Source of the DNA: Pedobacter nototheniae | GTDB taxonomy: Bacteria > Bacteroidota > Bacteroidia > Sphingobacteriales > Sphingobacteriaceae | Reading direction: 5' to 3' | NCBI RefSeq assembly: GCF_004335085.1 | Contig: NZ_RQRS01000018.1 | Span: forward strand, 53,125 to 117,124 | Length of the DNA stretch: 64,000 nt | Shown: positions 52,724 through 62,000 of the stretch, piece by piece | How positions within the stretch are numbered: the first letter of the stretch is position 1 | Layout: every line of letters starts with the position of its first letter | Notes under the pieces: model-generated | Seen by the model: the letters and a program-made list of their open reading frames with translations, nothing else | Told to the model about the DNA's origin: nothing | Databases searched by the model: none | Made by a program: the position numbers and the translations under genes

Positions 52724-53181
52724 CCGCTGCCGCGGGGGCTTTATTCTTTTTGACAACAAAAAGAACCAAAAATTGTCGGCTCGCAATTTTTCTATTTAAG
52801 GCAGTGGCTAGGCTTTGCTTTTGCTTCCCGAATAATTGACCATGCCGATTTAAAGGTTAACGAAGGAACAGTGGTTTGGACTTGTTAGTGTTTTAAGCGT
52901 ATTGCTAAACTAACTTTCAATTAAAATTACTATCCTTTCCGATTACGCCCAGGCATAGTAGCATTTCGCAGGATAGCTCATTATAATTCTTGTAGTAATT
53001 CCGTTTTACGAATAACCAAAGGAATATGCAGCGAGCGTAGGATTGAGTGTTGGGCTAAGCCTCATATTACTGCTGTCGGAATTATAATGTTGCTATGCAA
53101 GAAAGGGTGCCAGCCTTGACTTTTGGGTACCTTTTTGTTAAGAAAAAGGTACGACGCCCGTCTGGCAAGACAAATGTATTT
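52724..53181. repeat. 457-bp composite repeat, unit 1
   Basis: The unit runs A (52724-52794), B (52795-52950), C (52951-53159) and D (GTCTGGCAAGACAAAT from 53160). A has a hairpin TTCTTTTTG/CAAAAAGAA. B ends in TTTCCGATTACGCCC. C carries a long stem near its left end and a perfect GTACCTTTTT/AAAAAGGTAC hairpin near its right end. It shares most of its bases with units 2 and 4. Confidence 0.85.
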
Positions 53182-53638
53182 CCGCTAGCCGCGGGGGCTT
53201 CTTTTCTTTTGGCACCAAAAGAAACAAAAGTGCCGGCTCGCAATTTTTCTGTTTAAGGCAGTGGGTAGGCTTTGCTTGTACTCCCCGAATAATTGACCAT
53301 GCCGATTGAGAGCTTAACTAAAAAACAGTGGTTTGGACTTGTTGGGATGATAAGCAATCGCTAAACTAACTTTCAATTATTTACCATCTTTTCCGATTAC
53401 GCCTAGGCATAGCAGCATTTCGCAGGGTAGCTCATTATAATTCTTGTACTTACTTTCATTATCCGAATAACCAAAGGAATATGCAGCGAGGGTTGGGATT
53501 GCGTATAGGGTTAAGCCTCATATTACTGCTGTCGGAATTATAATGCTGCTATGCAAGAAAGGGTGCCAGCCTTGACTTTTGGGTACCTTTTTGTTAAGAA
53601 AAAGGTACGACGCCCGTCTGGCAAGACAAATCTTATAT
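53182..53638. repeat. 457-bp composite repeat, unit 2
   Basis: The same order A-B-C-D as unit 1. A here begins CCGCTAGCCGCGGGGGCTTC and has the variant palindrome TTTCTTTTGG/CCAAAAGAAA. The C module (53405-53615) has perfect GCATAGCAGC/GCTGCTATGC pairing. The left 6-mer before C reads ACGCCT; the right one reads ACGCCC. Confidence 0.85.
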
Positions 53639-53877
53639 CCGCTGCCGCGGGGGCTTCTTTTCTTTTGGCACCAAAAGAAACAAAAGTGCCGGCTTGCAAT
53701 TTTTCTGTTTAAGGCAGTGGGTAGGCTTTGCTTGTGCTTCCCGAATAATTGACCATGCCGATTGAGAGCTTAACTAAAAACAGTGGTTTGGACTTATGAG
53801 TGTGTTAGGCGATCGCTAAACTAACTTTTAATTAAAATTACCATTCTTTCCGATTACGCCCGTCCGGCAAGACAAAT
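53639..53877. repeat. composite repeat, unit 3, lacking module C
   Basis: A and B modules are present (53639-53861), then D follows directly: GATTACGCCC continues as GTCCGGCAAGACAAATC. The 209-bp C module is missing precisely, leaving a single ACGCCC where filled units have one on each side. It is either an empty site or the product of deletion between the 6-bp repeats. Confidence 0.85.
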
Positions 53878-53927
53878 CTTTAATATATATCTTAAAATAA
53901 TTTAATTTTTGTTTGGCTATAAATAAG

Positions 53928-53953
53928 AAAACCCCTGATTGCTCAGAGGTTTT
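53928..53953 (-). terminator. terminator of pruA
   Basis: On the minus strand AAAACCTCTGA pairs with TCAGGGGTTTT around GCAA (11 bp counting one G-U), followed by TTTTCTTATTT. It lies 23 nt past the pruA stop. Confidence 0.75.
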
Positions 53954-53976
53954 ATGGTAATAAAATTTTATAAAGA

Positions 53977-55611
53977 TTAATCTTGTGCTAAAAATGGGTA
54001 GCGATAATCTGTTGGAGATTCGAAAACCTCTTTAATTGTACGAGGAGAAACCCAACGCAATAAGTTAATCATTGAGCCGGCTTTATCATTCGTTCCTGAT
54101 CCTCTGGCACCGCCAAATGGCTGCTGACCAACAACTGCACCAGTACATTTATCGTTAATGTAAAAATTACCTGCTGCATTACGTAAAGCATGTGAAGCTT
54201 TATCAATCGCATAACGATCTTGAGCAATTAAAGCACCAGTTAGTGCATAAGGAGAAGTGGTATCAACAAGTTCTAAAACCTGATCAAAATCTTTGTCCTC
54301 ATAAACATAAACCGTTAAAACAGGGCCAAACAACTCTTCGCTCATTGTAGTATATTTCGGGTCATCAACCACTAAAACAGTAGGCTCAATAAAATAGCCT
54401 TTGCTCTTATCGTAGTTTCCGCCAGCAATAATTTCTACACCTTTATCTTTTTTAGCCTGATCGATATATTTTGCCAATTTATCAAATGAACGCTCATCGA
54501 TAACGGCATTAATAAAGTTGCCGAAATCTTCTGTTCCGCCCATTTTAAAGGTCGCTAAATCGCGAAGCATTAATTCTTTAATAGTAGGCCATAAGCTTTT
54601 AGCAATGTAAACACGACTTGCAGCCGAGCATTTTTGTCCTTGATATTCAAAAGCGCCACGAACAATTGCAGTACTCGCAATATCTGCCTGTGCTGAAGGG
54701 TGAACAAGGATAAAATCTTTACCACCTGTTTCGCCTACTATACGAGGGTATGATTTGTATTTATGAATATTTGTACCAATGGTTTTCCATATTTCCTGAA
54801 AAACTTTTGTAGAACCTGTAAAGTGAATACCAGCAAAATCTGCATGGTTAAAAATTACATCTCCTGTTTCAGGTCCATCCGCATAAACTAAGTTAATTAC
54901 GCCATCAGGTAATCCCGCTTCACGGAAAATTTCCATCAATAAGTTGGCGGCATAAACTTGGGTATCGGCTGGTTTCCAAACCACCACATTGCCCATCATA
55001 GCTGCAGAGGCAGGTAAGTTTGCCGCAATTGCAGTAAAGTTAAAAGGAGTTAGTGCAAACACAAAACCTTCTAATGGGCGTTGCTCTACACGGTTCCAGC
55101 TTCCTCTAGGCGATACTGGTGGTTGTTGTTTGTAAATATCAACCATGTAACTTACATTAAAACGTAAGAAATCAATCAGCTCACAAGCTGCATCAATTTC
55201 TGCCTGATAAGCGTTTTTGCTTTGACCAAGCATGGTTGCTGCATTTAATTTATAACGGTATTTGCCAGCAATTAAATCAGCCGCTTTTAAGAAAATAGCT
55301 GCTCTATGCTCCCATGTTAAATTTTCCCAATCCTGTTTTGCAGCTAATGCCGCTTCAATAGCCTGGTTAATGTGAGTTTTATCGCCAATGCTAAATTGAG
55401 CTAAAATATGTTGGTGATCGTGTGGTGGAACAACTTTACCTTTTTTTGAAGTATGCACCGCCTTACCACCAATATACATTGGAATATCTTGTTGGTGCGC
55501 ACGCGCTTCTGCAAGCGCTTCTTTTAAAAGTGCACGCTCTTTGCTGCCCGGGGCATAGTTTAAAATAGGTTCGTTTACTGGTGTTGGTACGTTAAAAAAT
55601 CCTTTAAGCAT
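53977..55611 (-). CDS. pruA: 1-pyrroline-5-carboxylate dehydrogenase (L-glutamate gamma-semialdehyde dehydrogenase)
   Basis: A 544-residue aldehyde dehydrogenase converting glutamate semialdehyde to glutamate, the second step of proline breakdown. The catalytic Glu lies in IVGETGGKDFILVHPSA and the Cys in EYQGQKCSAASRVYIA. QQPFGGARGSGTNDKAGSMINLLRWVSPRTIKEVF at the end is typical of the pyrroline-5-carboxylate dehydrogenase group. There is no proline dehydrogenase domain, so PutA function is separate. Promoter and terminator are visible. Confidence 0.92.
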   Translation of the reverse strand: MLKGFFNVPTPVNEPILNYAPGSKERALLKEALAEARAHQQDIPMYIGGKAVHTSKKGKVVPPHDHQHILAQFSIGDKTHINQAIEAALAAKQDWENLTWEHRAAIFLKAADLIAGKYRYKLNAATMLGQSKNAYQAEIDAACELIDFLRFNVSYMVDIYKQQPPVSPRGSWNRVEQRPLEGFVFALTPFNFTAIAANLPASAAMMGNVVVWKPADTQVYAANLLMEIFREAGLPDGVINLVYADGPETGDVIFNHADFAGIHFTGSTKVFQEIWKTIGTNIHKYKSYPRIVGETGGKDFILVHPSAQADIASTAIVRGAFEYQGQKCSAASRVYIAKSLWPTIKELMLRDLATFKMGGTEDFGNFINAVIDERSFDKLAKYIDQAKKDKGVEIIAGGNYDKSKGYFIEPTVLVVDDPKYTTMSEELFGPVLTVYVYEDKDFDQVLELVDTTSPYALTGALIAQDRYAIDKASHALRNAAGNFYINDKCTGAVVGQQPFGGARGSGTNDKAGSMINLLRWVSPRTIKEVFESPTDYRYPFLAQD

Positions 55612-55633
55612 GATGTTTTAATTATGATTTACG

Positions 55634-55661
55634 CAAAGATAAGGGTTTTATATATAGCCAA
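55634..55661 (-). promoter_or_regulatory. promoter of pruA
   Basis: On the minus strand TTG (55661-55659), 17 nt, TATCTTTG (55641-55634) fits the Bacteroidota consensus. It lies 23 nt before the ATG at 55611. Confidence 0.7.
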
Positions 55662-55699
55662 TTCTATAAAACTGTCAGAAAATAGAAGGGTATACTGCG

Positions 55700-55709
55700 C
55701 AAACGTTTG
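55700..55709. promoter_or_regulatory. CAAACGTTTG palindrome upstream of pruA
   Basis: CAAACGTTTG is a perfect 10-bp palindrome with the same CAAACGTTTG core as the 16-bp palindrome at 18036-18051. It lies 89 nt upstream of the pruA start. The outer bases differ (GCG and ATA), so a shared regulator is only a possibility. Confidence 0.3.
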
Positions 55710-55820
55710 ATAAATCTTCAATCCAATCCAATTTACACGTATTTCTGAAGCAAAATCATCTACTTCCTTGAACTGTTTAAAATATTATTTTGAAAATTTT
55801 ATCAAAAATATTTTATTTTA

Positions 55821-55833
55821 TTAACACTGTTAA
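55821..55833. promoter_or_regulatory. TetR operator candidate 1
   Basis: TTAACACTGTTAA, a 13-bp palindrome around a central C, lies immediately upstream of the -7 element (55835-55842) of the tetR gene, in the spacer of its promoter. The same 13 bases occur at 56506-56518 in front of the tolC-like gene. A further half-site GTGTTAA lies at 55846-55852. Confidence 0.65.
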
Positions 55834-55834
55834 C

Positions 55835-55842
55835 TATGTTTG
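55835..55842 (+). promoter_or_regulatory. -7 promoter element for the TetR-RND operon
   Basis: TATGTTTG is an exact TAnnTTTG match, 18 nt before the ATG at 55861. At the -33 position a TTTA is found 19 nt upstream. The operator-like palindrome occupies the spacer. Confidence 0.6.
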
Positions 55843-55860
55843 CGGTGTTAATGAATTATT

Positions 55861-56499
55861 ATGGGAATAAAAGAGCGAAAAGAGAAGCATAAAGAAGATT
55901 TAAGGTTGAGGATTTTAGATGCCGCCAAAGAGCTTTTTCTTAAAGAAGGTTATGATGCAACCTCAATACGTAAAATAGCAGAAAAGATAGAATTTAGTCC
56001 AACTACAATTTATCTATACTATAAAGATAAAACAGATATTATGTATGCCTTGCACCAGGAAGGCTTTAAATTATTAGGTACACAATTTATGGTTTTACAA
56101 CATGTACACGAGCCTTTTGAACGATTAAAGGCAATGGGTAGGGTTTATATGAGTTTTGCATTGAGCAATCCTGATTTTTATGAGTTGATGTTTATTCAGA
56201 AAGAACCTATAGAGTTTGTTAAAAAATATTGCGCAGATGAGGAGTGGGAAGAGGGTGATAAATCTTTTCTGGCTTTGATTAAAACGGTAGAAGACTGCCA
56301 GGCTGTAGGCTATTTTAAAAGTTTCGATTCCAGTACGTTTGCCTTAAATGTATGGTCGTTAATGCATGGCTTATGTAGCTTAAAATTGCAAGGGCATTTA
56401 GATCATGTGGCATCAGCAAAGGTTCCCGTTCCTGAAGGAAATAACATTTTGGACCTTACTTTCGACAGTTTTATTAAAATTTTGCAAGGTTTAAAGTAG
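55861..56499 (+). CDS. TetR/AcrR family transcriptional regulator
   Basis: A 212-residue repressor. The N-terminal HTH (about 14-60) reads RLRILDAAKELFLKEGYDATSIRKIAEKIEFSPTTIYLYYKDKTDIMYAL, and the rest is an all-helical ligand domain with MHGLCSLKLQGHLDH typical of the TetR C-terminal family. It is the first gene of an efflux operon and is flanked by identical palindromes in front of itself and in front of the next gene, so it probably represses its own operon. The effector is unknown. Confidence 0.92.
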   Translation: MGIKERKEKHKEDLRLRILDAAKELFLKEGYDATSIRKIAEKIEFSPTTIYLYYKDKTDIMYALHQEGFKLLGTQFMVLQHVHEPFERLKAMGRVYMSFALSNPDFYELMFIQKEPIEFVKKYCADEEWEEGDKSFLALIKTVEDCQAVGYFKSFDSSTFALNVWSLMHGLCSLKLQGHLDHVASAKVPVPEGNNILDLTFDSFIKILQGLK

Positions 56500-56505
56500 T
56501 AAATA

Positions 56506-56518
56506 TTAACACTGTTAA
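56506..56518. promoter_or_regulatory. TetR operator candidate 2
   Basis: TTAACACTGTTAA, identical to the palindrome at 55821-55833, ends 2 nt before the ATG of the tolC-like gene. Binding here would block transcript elongation or hide the translation start rather than a promoter. Confidence 0.6.
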
Positions 56519-56520
56519 TC

Positions 56521-57879
56521 ATGAAGTTTAAATTCTTTTCAATTGCAATCATTCTTGTTCTCTCTACAGCTTTTGCAAATGCGCAACAAGTGTTGGATCA
56601 ATATGTGACAGATGCTTTTAAGAATAATATTGTATTGCAACAGAAAAACATTTCGCTGGAAAAAGCGCAGTATGCTTTAAAAACTGCAAAAAGCTTTTTT
56701 TTACCAACGGTGGCTTTTCAAGGTGCATACCAAACGGCAGATGGAGGTCGAAATATTCCGTTACCACTAGGCGATTTACTCAATCCGGTTTATTCCACGT
56801 TAAACCAGCTAACGCAAACCAATAAGTTTCCTTTAATGGAAAACCAGAACATTAATTTTCTACCAAAAAATTTCTATGACGCTAAAATCAGAACAAGTGT
56901 ACCAATTATAAATTCCGATTTAATTTACAATAGACGGATTTCTGAACAGCAGGTGCATTTGCAAGAATTTGAGGTTTTGATTTACAAGCGAGATTTGATT
57001 AAAAATATTAAAACCGCTTATTACAATTATCAAAGTGCATTGCAAGCGGTAGACATTTATAAATCGGGTTTACAACTGGCTAATGAGGGACTTAGAGTTA
57101 ATGAAAAATTATTGGATGGTGGTAAGGGCTTGCCAGCTTATGTACTGCGATCAAAAAGTGAAGTAGAACAAGCAAATGCTCAATTGGTAACTGCAGAACA
57201 GCAGGTTATTAATGCCAGAATGTATTTTAACTTTCTGTTAAACAGAAATTCTGACGAGAAAATAAATATTGATGAAAGTAATAAAAATGAGCTGAATAAA
57301 GTAAGTGGATTATTAGCTGATTTATCTTTTTCTAACAGTAGAGAAGAGTTAAAAGCTTTAGACCAGGTGGTGGCAATTAATAAAAACGCGTTAAAAATGA
57401 ATAAACAGTTTGCTGTGCCAAAATTGGGTGCCTTTGTTGATCTTGGTTCACAATCAGAAGGCTTTAAGTTTAACGATAATACCCGTTATTATATGGTAGG
57501 CTTACAATTAGATATTCCAATTTTTACTGGTAATAGGAACAATTATAAAATTAAGCAGAGCAATTTGGATATTCGCAATGCAGAGTTAAATGCTAATTTG
57601 GCAGCCCAACAATTAAATTTAACAACCAAAACAGCTCAAAACAATTTAAGAGCCGTTTATCAAACATATCAATCATCCTTAAAACAATTTGAAGCCGCAT
57701 CAAGCTATCAAAGGCTAATTGAAAAGGGATATAAAGCAGGCACCAATTCTTTTATAGAAACCATTGATGCACGTAACCAATACACATCAGCCCAACTTTT
57801 AGTTAATATCAACAGGTATAAAGTTTTATCGGCCGTAGCTGATTTAGAACGCGAAACCGCAACCTATTCAATAAATTAA
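56521..57879 (+). CDS. TolC family outer-membrane channel protein
   Basis: A 452-residue outer-membrane efflux protein with a signal peptide (MKFKFFSIAIILVLSTAFANAQ). Two repeated alpha-helical coiled-coil regions (about 20-240 and 245-450) and segments such as YYMVGLQLDIPIFTGNRNNYKIKQSNLDIRNAELN are typical of the OEP family. It starts 21 nt after the tetR stop and is followed by the adaptor gene after 3 nt. Confidence 0.92.
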   Translation: MKFKFFSIAIILVLSTAFANAQQVLDQYVTDAFKNNIVLQQKNISLEKAQYALKTAKSFFLPTVAFQGAYQTADGGRNIPLPLGDLLNPVYSTLNQLTQTNKFPLMENQNINFLPKNFYDAKIRTSVPIINSDLIYNRRISEQQVHLQEFEVLIYKRDLIKNIKTAYYNYQSALQAVDIYKSGLQLANEGLRVNEKLLDGGKGLPAYVLRSKSEVEQANAQLVTAEQQVINARMYFNFLLNRNSDEKINIDESNKNELNKVSGLLADLSFSNSREELKALDQVVAINKNALKMNKQFAVPKLGAFVDLGSQSEGFKFNDNTRYYMVGLQLDIPIFTGNRNNYKIKQSNLDIRNAELNANLAAQQLNLTTKTAQNNLRAVYQTYQSSLKQFEAASSYQRLIEKGYKAGTNSFIETIDARNQYTSAQLLVNINRYKVLSAVADLERETATYSIN

Positions 57880-57882
57880 TTT

Positions 57883-58938
57883 ATGAAGCAGAAATTTTTT
57901 TATCCGATTTTAATTCTTGTAGCATTAGGTTTTAATGCCTGCAATAACCATAAAACAGAAACCAGCCCTATAGGTAATCAAGATACCATTCCTGTAAAAA
58001 TTATGGCACTAAAAATTGAAGATGCCAACCACGCAATTTCATCATCAGGCCAGTTTACCACTAATGATGAAACCTTCCTTTCCTTTAAAAATGGTGGTAT
58101 TATAAACAAAATTTATGTTAAGGAGGGCGATGCTGTAAGTAAGGGGCAATTGCTTGCATCTGTTAATCAAACAGAAATTTCTGCACAAGTACAGCAGGTA
58201 AACCTTTCTTACCAAAAAGCAGAGCGAGATTATAGCCGTGCCAGTAAACTATATAAAGATAGTGTGGCAACATTGGAGCAAATGCAGAACGCCAAAACAG
58301 CACTACAGGTAGCTAAACAGCAATTGGATGCAGTAAAGTTTAATCAAAATTACTCAGAAATTAGAGCTACAAGCAATGGTTATGTACTAAAAAAACTCGC
58401 CAATGATGGGCAGGTTGTAGGGCCAGGAACTCCTGTTTTACAAATTAATGGTGCTAAACAAAGCAAATGGCTTTTAAAAATTGGCTTAAGTGATGAGCAA
58501 TGGGCTGCATTAAAAATTGGCGATCGTGCCACTATTACTACTGATGCTTTACCTCAAGCTACATTGCAAGCAAAAGTTAGCCGCAAAGCTGAAGGTATTG
58601 ATCCGCAGAGCGGAACTTTTGGAGTAGAGCTTACCCTTAATGATGAAAATGTTAAAGGTTTGGCGGCAGGCTTATTTGGTAAGGCCATCATTATTCCTAC
58701 CAAAACTACAAGCAGCTACTCTATTCCATATGATGCCTTATTGGATGCTGGAGAAAATGAGGGTTATGTTTTTGTAACTGATGATGAGAAAACAGCTAAA
58801 AAGATTAAGGTTAAACTAGGTGCCATACAAAACGACAGAATAAACATTATTGGAGGATTGGAAAATGCAACTGCCATAATTGTTTCGGGTGGCGCATACT
58901 TAACAGAAGGATCTAAAATTAAAGTAGTAAAAAAGTAA
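57883..58938 (+). CDS. RND efflux periplasmic adaptor (membrane fusion) lipoprotein
   Basis: A 351-residue membrane fusion protein with a lipobox-type N-terminus (LVALGFNACNN, Cys20). The biotinyl-lipoyl domain (NGGIINKIYVKEGDAVSKGQLLASVNQTEI), a helical hairpin (QLNLSYQKAERDYSRASKLYKDSVATLEQMQNAK-type), and beta-barrel and proximal domains (to residue 351) are all present. It is translated 3 nt after the tolC gene and would link it to the RND pump. Confidence 0.92.
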   Translation: MKQKFFYPILILVALGFNACNNHKTETSPIGNQDTIPVKIMALKIEDANHAISSSGQFTTNDETFLSFKNGGIINKIYVKEGDAVSKGQLLASVNQTEISAQVQQVNLSYQKAERDYSRASKLYKDSVATLEQMQNAKTALQVAKQQLDAVKFNQNYSEIRATSNGYVLKKLANDGQVVGPGTPVLQINGAKQSKWLLKIGLSDEQWAALKIGDRATITTDALPQATLQAKVSRKAEGIDPQSGTFGVELTLNDENVKGLAAGLFGKAIIIPTKTTSSYSIPYDALLDAGENEGYVFVTDDEKTAKKIKVKLGAIQNDRINIIGGLENATAIIVSGGAYLTEGSKIKVVKK

Positions 58939-59052
58939 AAAATATAACCACTTAAAAACGCGAAGCACAAAAATATTTTGTGGTTAAGGGTACTTATTGC
59001 TTTGTGTTTTATCGGTTAACAGCTCAAATGTTCTATTAAATTATAGTTAACA

Positions 59053-62000
59053 ATGAAAATATCAGAATACGCCGTAAAAAACTATCAGTTTACCTTAATT
59101 ATGGTGCTCATGGTTTTGGCACTCGGCATTACAACAATATTCAACATGCCGAGGTCGGAAGATCCGGATATGAATGCACCCAGCTATCCTGTTGTGGTGG
59201 TATATCCGGGCGCTAGCCCAAAGGATATGGAAGAGCTGGTTGTTAAGCCCTTAGAAAAACGTATTTATGGCTTAGATAACATAAAAACGATAAAAACAAC
59301 CATTAGAGATGGTTTGGCAGTGCTCTTTGTAGAGTATAAGTACAATGTAAATGTTGATGATAAGTATCAAGAACTGGTGCGTGAGGTAAATAGTGAAAGG
59401 GCAAACCTACCGCCAGAAATTTACAGTATGGAAGTGCAACAGGTTGCACCATCTGATGTAAATGTGCTACAAATTGCCCTTGTATCAGAAAACGCCTCCA
59501 GAGATAAAATTAAGGCTGCGGCAGAAGACCTTCAAAGCGCTTTGGAGAAAATCCCATACCTTAAAAATGTGGATATTATGGGCTTACCCGATCAGCAGGT
59601 TAGGGTAGATTTAAATTTGGAGAAATTGGCGCAACTCCATATTCCGGTAACATTAATTGCAAGTGCCATTCAAAGCGAAGTTGCCAATATTCCAGGAGGC
59701 AGTGTAAATGCAGGCAACAAGTCATTCAACATTAAAACCAGTGGAAATTATCAAAATATCGATGAAATAAAAAATACCGTGGTGTTTAGTGGCAATGGTA
59801 AAAATACTGCCCTAAAAGATGTTGCCAATGTTTATTTTGATTATTCTCAAGAAAAAGACATCACCCGCTTAAATGGATTTAGATGCGTGTTTGTGGTGGC
59901 TGCACAAAAAACTGGTGGTAATATAACCGTTGCCCAAAAAGCATATTTACCCGTAATTAATGCTTTTAAGAAAACATTGCCAGCAAACATCGATCAGCAA
60001 TTAATGTTTGATCAGGCCGATAATGTAAATAACCGTTTAGGTGGTTTGGGCACAGATTTTATCATTGCCATTTTACTGGTTATGATTACCTTATTGCCAT
60101 TAGGCACACGAGCATCATTAGTGGTAATGGTTTCTATTCCGCTTTCCTTAGCCATTGGTATTGTATTAATCAGTGCTTTAGGTTTCAGTTTAAATCAGTT
60201 AAGTATAGTTGGTTTAGTGGTTTCATTGGGTTTATTGGTTGATGATAGCATTGTTGTTGTAGAAAATATTGAACGATGGATGCGTGATGGACATAGCCGC
60301 TTGGATGCCACATTAAAAGCAACAAAACAAATTGGTATGGCTGTTTTGGGTTGTACAGCAACATTGGTTATTGCCTTTATGCCATTAATGTTTTTGCCAG
60401 AAGCATCAGGAGAATTTATTAGAAGCTTACCTGTAGCTGTAATTTGTTCTGTAATTGCATCCATGTTGGTGGCATTAACCGTTGTACCATTCTTATCAAG
60501 CAAATTATTAAGACCTCATGCAGATGCCAATGGAAATATTTTCTTGCGTACGTTACAAAAAATTATTCATGGTTCTTACTCTAAGTTATTGGATAAAGCA
60601 CTTGCTAAACCAATATTAACAATCGTAATTGCTCTGGTAATTTTTGGTGGTTCAATTGCGTTAATTCCTGTAATTGGTTTCAGCTTATTTCCTGCTTCTG
60701 AGAAACCTCAGTTTTTGATTAATATCTCTACGCCGTTACAATCAAACTTAAAATATACCGATTCCATTACCCGACAAATAGAACAAGAGCTGAAGAAAAT
60801 TCCTGAGGTACGTTATTTCGCATCTAACGTTGGTAAGGGTAATCCGAGAATTTATTATAACGTGATACCACAAAATGAACGCACCGATTTTTCTGAATTG
60901 TTTGTGCTCCTGCAGCCAGATATTAAATCGGATAGGAAGATTGAGATAATAGAAATGCTTCGGAAAAAGTGGACACCTTACCCTGGTGCAAAGGTTGAGG
61001 TTAAAGATTTTGAACAAGGCCAGCCTATTATTTCTCCAGTAGAAGTGCGTTTGCTTGGCGATAATTTGGACACATTGAGGAAACTTGGTGGACAAATAGA
61101 AAATATGTTGCTTAAAACCAAAGGAACAATCTATGTAAATAACCCTTTAAAAAATTTAAAGTCTGATATTAAAGTAGAAATAAATAAAGACAAGGCGCAA
61201 GCACTTGGTATTGCAACAGTAAATATTGATAGGACGGTGCGGATGGCTGTTGCTGGTATTGATGTGGGTAAGTTTATTAATCCGAAATCAACAGGAGATG
61301 ATTACAGTATATTATTAACCACTAACCACCCATCATATCCTGATTTGAGTATATTTAACAACCTTTACATCAATAATAACCAAGGCTTGGCAATACCATT
61401 ATTGCAAGTGGCAACCTTAAAGCTAGAAACTTCACCACTGAGTATAAACCACTATAATAAAACCAGAACTATTTCTGTTAATGCCTTTGTGCAGAAAGGT
61501 TTTTTAAATGATAAGGTTATTCAGGATGTAGAAAAGCAGATGAAAAACTTTAAACTGCCAACAGGTTATAGCTTCGAAATGGGAGGAGAGTTAGAAAGTA
61601 GAAATCAATCTTTTGGTGGTTTCGGAAGTATTTTGTTGGTTACCTTATTTATGTTTATTGCAGTTTTGGTATTGGAATTTAAAACCTTTAAAAGTACGCT
61701 TATTGTACTTTCTGTAATTCCGCTGGGCATAGTTGGCGCAGTATTGGCATTAATGGTAACTGGAAATTCGCTTTCTTTTGTAGCAACTATTGGTATTGTG
61801 GCATTGGCAGGTATAGAAGTTAAAAATACCATTTTGCTGGTTGATTTTACCAATCAGCTACGATCAGAAGGAATGCCACTAAACCAGGCAATTGAAGAAG
61901 CTGGAGAAATTAGATTCTTACCAATTATACTTACCACATTTACCGCAATAGGAGGTTTGCTGCCTATCGCAATGTCCAGTAATCCACTAATTTCTCCATT

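Larger units (their letters stand above)
51863..53976. other. 2.1-kb gene-free repeat array
   Basis: No gene is supported here. The interval holds a 17-bp palindrome, a CCCGAT/ATCGGG hairpin near 51933-51950, direct repeats of 298 bp, two and a half tandem units of about 457 bp with hairpin-rich modules, and a pruA terminator. The repeat units share long stretches of nearly identical sequence. Details are in the following entries. Confidence 0.85.

Noticed and set aside
52951..53159. tRNA-like gene in module C because of a GGGTAGCTCA word
   Set aside because: There is no T-arm TTCGA motif, acceptor stem or anticodon arm in the right place; the resemblance is a short coincidence.
52724..53877. 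CRISPR array
   Set aside because: The units are about 457 bp, nearly identical throughout, with no short repeat and unique spacers and no cas genes.
52130..53877. Retron or reverse-transcriptase-linked RNA
   Set aside because: No reverse transcriptase or any other enzyme gene lies beside the repeat; hairpins alone do not support it.
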